Part shown: in pieces, positions 62,135-64,000 of the stretch | Layout: each line of letters opens with the position of its first letter | Numbering within the stretch: position 1 is the first letter of the stretch | Origin: UBA5543 sp964464965 | GTDB taxonomy: Bacteria > Bacteroidota > Bacteroidia > Chitinophagales > Chitinophagaceae | Direction: 5' to 3' | Assembly (NCBI GenBank): GCA_964464965.1 | Contig: CAYXHM010000002.1 | Coordinates: forward strand, 186,001-250,000 | DNA: 64,000 nt | The notes under the pieces: generated by a model | Databases searched by the model: none | What the model was told of the DNA's origin: nothing | The model's input: only the letters and a program-made list of their open reading frames with translations | Position numbers and translations under genes: made by a program

Positions 62135-64000
62135 TTAGAAATCAATACGGTAAGAAATGTTTGGGAAAAAGCCGAGTTGGTTTACAGTTTTTATAGCTCC
62201 TGCCTTGTTATCAAAATAAGAGTAGTACATATTCTCGCGGTTGGTTACGTTCTGTATATCCAGCTGGAAACTGTGTGTTACACGCTTCGCGTTTATTTTA
62301 TAGTACGCCCCCACATCGGTACGGAAGTATGCAGGCACCTGTTTGGTAAAGTATTGTTTGGTTACCAATACTGTTTCACCGGCTGCTATAGATTGGTTGA
62401 TGTCTATCGGTGATTCCCTCATGCCGCCGCTGTACAATACTTTCGCATTCAGGCCCAGTATCTTCCTGCCTTTATTGTCCAGCCTGAACTCTTTACCACC
62501 CAACACATTTACCTGGTATCCCCTGTCGTATGTTGTATTGTATTCATCGCCCAGGTAATCTGTGTAGGTAGATTTATAGACAGATACTGTTGCCATGAAG
62601 TAATAATTGTTCAGGAATGAGCGGTCCAGGCTCAGGTCTATACCATAATTCTGTCCTGTACCATCGCTCACCAGTTCTTTGGTGTTAAATAGTGAATAAA
62701 CATCCATTGCATTGATAATAGAGAATCCGCTTGAACTGTCTTTCTCTACAGGGATGTTGTACAGGTATTGGTAATACACTTCTGTTTTGAAACGGATATT
62801 TAAGGGTAGTTGTCTTTCATAACCTGCAACGGCATGATATGCTTTCAATAAGCCCAGGTCTTTGTTGGGGTAAGTATCCGCCTGGCCCTGCTGTTTTGTC
62901 TGGAACATATAGGTAGAGATATGTTCCGGTTTACTGTGTAAACCCGTTGCCAATGAGAAGGTATTTTTGCCTGAAGCGTAAACGCCTGCAATGCGTGGCT
63001 CTATACTGTAGCTACCATTCAATGCGTAATAAGAACCGTGTACACCACTTGTTATAGAAAGGTTTTCAGTCATGCGATGTTTCCATTGCGCATAGGCCTG
63101 GTAGTATTGTGTAGTGCCGTCGCCGTTCATAAACGATTTCCATATTTTATCGTCGTCATCATAGAAATTGTTGCTCAACTCATAACCCAGTTGTTGCGCT
63201 ATCGCTCCGACACGCACGGTGTTTTTATTGTTCAGCTTGGTATTGTACAGTATAGAAAATTTGTACGAGTTGTTGATATAAGACTGGTTGCTGACATGCA
63301 CATCCCTGTACCCGTCAGACGGGTTGAGCGTATCCACATTCTCTTTTGTTTTTTCATAAGAACCTGAAATGATGGTTTTGATGTAAGAATTTTTACCTGT
63401 GAAATAGGTATGCGTAATACCGGCTACACCCATCATGTTGTCAGCCTTCAGTACAAAGTTCGGGTCTTCATCCGTCCACTTGGTGCTGTCTTTCACAGGA
63501 TCTTTGTACGCAGTGTTATATCCGCCCAATGCCCATACAGAGAAAGTACCTGCACGTTCTGTAGGTATATTCACCTTCAGAGATGCATCCTGGTATTTAG
63601 GTAGTACACCACCGAAGCTTACAATATTATCCAGCAACGCCAGTGTGGAGTAACGGTAGTTGACCAGGTAGGAAGCCTTGCCACCTCTTTTAAAAGGCCC
63701 TTCAGTTGCCACCTCGGTTCCTAATGCGCCCAACTGGAATGTATGCTCGTATTTTTCAGTGTTACCATTGCGGAGTTTCATATCAAACACACCCGACAAA
63801 GCGTTACCCATTTCTGCAGGAAAAGCACCGGTGTAAAAGTCTGATGTACCCAATACGTTAGCATTCAGCATACTGATGGCACCACCTGTTGTGCCAAGCC
63901 CGCTAAAGTGGTTGGGGTTGGGTATCTCTATACCTTCCATCCTCCACAATACATTTTTAGGAGAGTTGCCACGCACTACTATACCGTTGTTCAGATCTCC
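62135..64000 (-). CDS. TonB-dependent receptor (5' part outside the window)
   Basis: An outer-membrane transporter that takes up substrate using TonB energy. The frame is open to the right window edge (DLNNGIVVRGNSPKNVLWRM), so the start of the gene lies outside. The visible 621 residues hold the end of the plug domain (GNSPKNVLWRMEGIEIPNPN, GAFPAEMGNALSGVFDMKL) and the beta-barrel, ending FFPNISYRIDF, a barrel-type C-terminus with a final Phe. No SusD partner is visible on the right. The internal GTG at 63976 is not the start. Confidence 0.93.
   Translation of the reverse strand, partial: GDLNNGIVVRGNSPKNVLWRMEGIEIPNPNHFSGLGTTGGAISMLNANVLGTSDFYTGAFPAEMGNALSGVFDMKLRNGNTEKYEHTFQLGALGTEVATEGPFKRGGKASYLVNYRYSTLALLDNIVSFGGVLPKYQDASLKVNIPTERAGTFSVWALGGYNTAYKDPVKDSTKWTDEDPNFVLKADNMMGVAGITHTYFTGKNSYIKTIISGSYEKTKENVDTLNPSDGYRDVHVSNQSYINNSYKFSILYNTKLNNKNTVRVGAIAQQLGYELSNNFYDDDDKIWKSFMNGDGTTQYYQAYAQWKHRMTENLSITSGVHGSYYALNGSYSIEPRIAGVYASGKNTFSLATGLHSKPEHISTYMFQTKQQGQADTYPNKDLGLLKAYHAVAGYERQLPLNIRFKTEVYYQYLYNIPVEKDSSSGFSIINAMDVYSLFNTKELVSDGTGQNYGIDLSLDRSFLNNYYFMATVSVYKSTYTDYLGDEYNTTYDRGYQVNVLGGKEFRLDNKGRKILGLNAKVLYSGGMRESPIDINQSIAAGETVLVTKQYFTKQVPAYFRTDVGAYYKINAKRVTHSFQLDIQNVTNRENMYYSYFDNKAGAIKTVNQLGFFPNISYRIDF

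Noticed and set aside
1..64000. tRNA, rRNA, CRISPR array, complete insertion sequence or prophage
   Set aside because: None was found on reading both strands; no transposase or integrase domain and no regular spacer array is present.

Overview
The window is chromosomal DNA of a Bacteroidota member, most likely of the Chitinophagaceae/Chitinophagales type. The evidence is a gliding-motility/SprB-repeat protein with a CHU_C-like C-terminus, several type IX secretion (T9SS) sorting tails, a TonB-dependent receptor, LytTR two-component systems with propeller-type sensors, a DUF5606 protein, and many exact TAnnTTTG -7 promoter elements. No tRNA, rRNA, CRISPR array or complete insertion sequence was seen.

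Layout. 1-3.7 kb: propeller sensor kinase (5' end cut by the window) and its LytTR regulator. 3.7-6.1 kb: a methyltransferase and an oligosaccharide flippase. 6.3-10.3 kb: a giant SprB-repeat surface protein. 10.4-16.3 kb: DUF5606 protein, RluB pseudouridine synthase (with an assembly gap in an 84-bp tandem repeat), amidohydrolase, adk-obgE, RluE-like synthase. 16.5-24.9 kb: batB-batC, a YoaK/DUF1275 membrane protein, UvrD/PcrA helicase, DUF4139 protein, ELWxxDGT-repeat T9SS protein. 25-31 kb: a 58-residue lipoprotein with a nested hairpin, a putative zinc peptidase, a decayed ppx fragment, and a second kinase/LytTR pair. 31-36 kb: ppx-ppk1, then panD-flippase-rfaE2. 36-37.5 kb: rpsF-rpsR-rplI with a probable S6:S18 leader RNA. 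37.6-46.3 kb: T9SS protein, glnS, a frameshifted outer-membrane protein, alaS, dnaN. 46-52 kb: exported protein, mnmE, dtd, tadA-Rieske-ldcA, EF-hand protein. 52.8-57.6 kb: an AT-rich accessory island with a cytosine-5 methyltransferase, an NgoBV-like restriction enzyme, a Vsr endonuclease, a GNAT-like protein, a second truncated vsr, an XRE regulator and small unknown genes. 57.9-64 kb: beta-ketoacyl-ACP synthase, M28 peptidase, a repeat-rich T9SS protein and a truncated TonB-dependent receptor.

How the genes work together. Several short operons are coupled by 1-11 nt overlaps: kinase/regulator pairs, adk-obgE, batB-batC, ppk1-ppx, flippase-rfaE2, tadA-Rieske-ldcA. The restriction island is compact: the vsr and restriction genes start 10 bp apart head-to-head, and restriction and methyltransferase genes overlap tail-to-tail. 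The most unusual points are the kinase/LytTR cassette lying between an intact ppx and a decayed partial ppx copy, the rpsF leader motif, two genes broken by single-base frameshifts, the in-phase assembly gap, a small dispersed repeat family, and likely leaderless transcripts.
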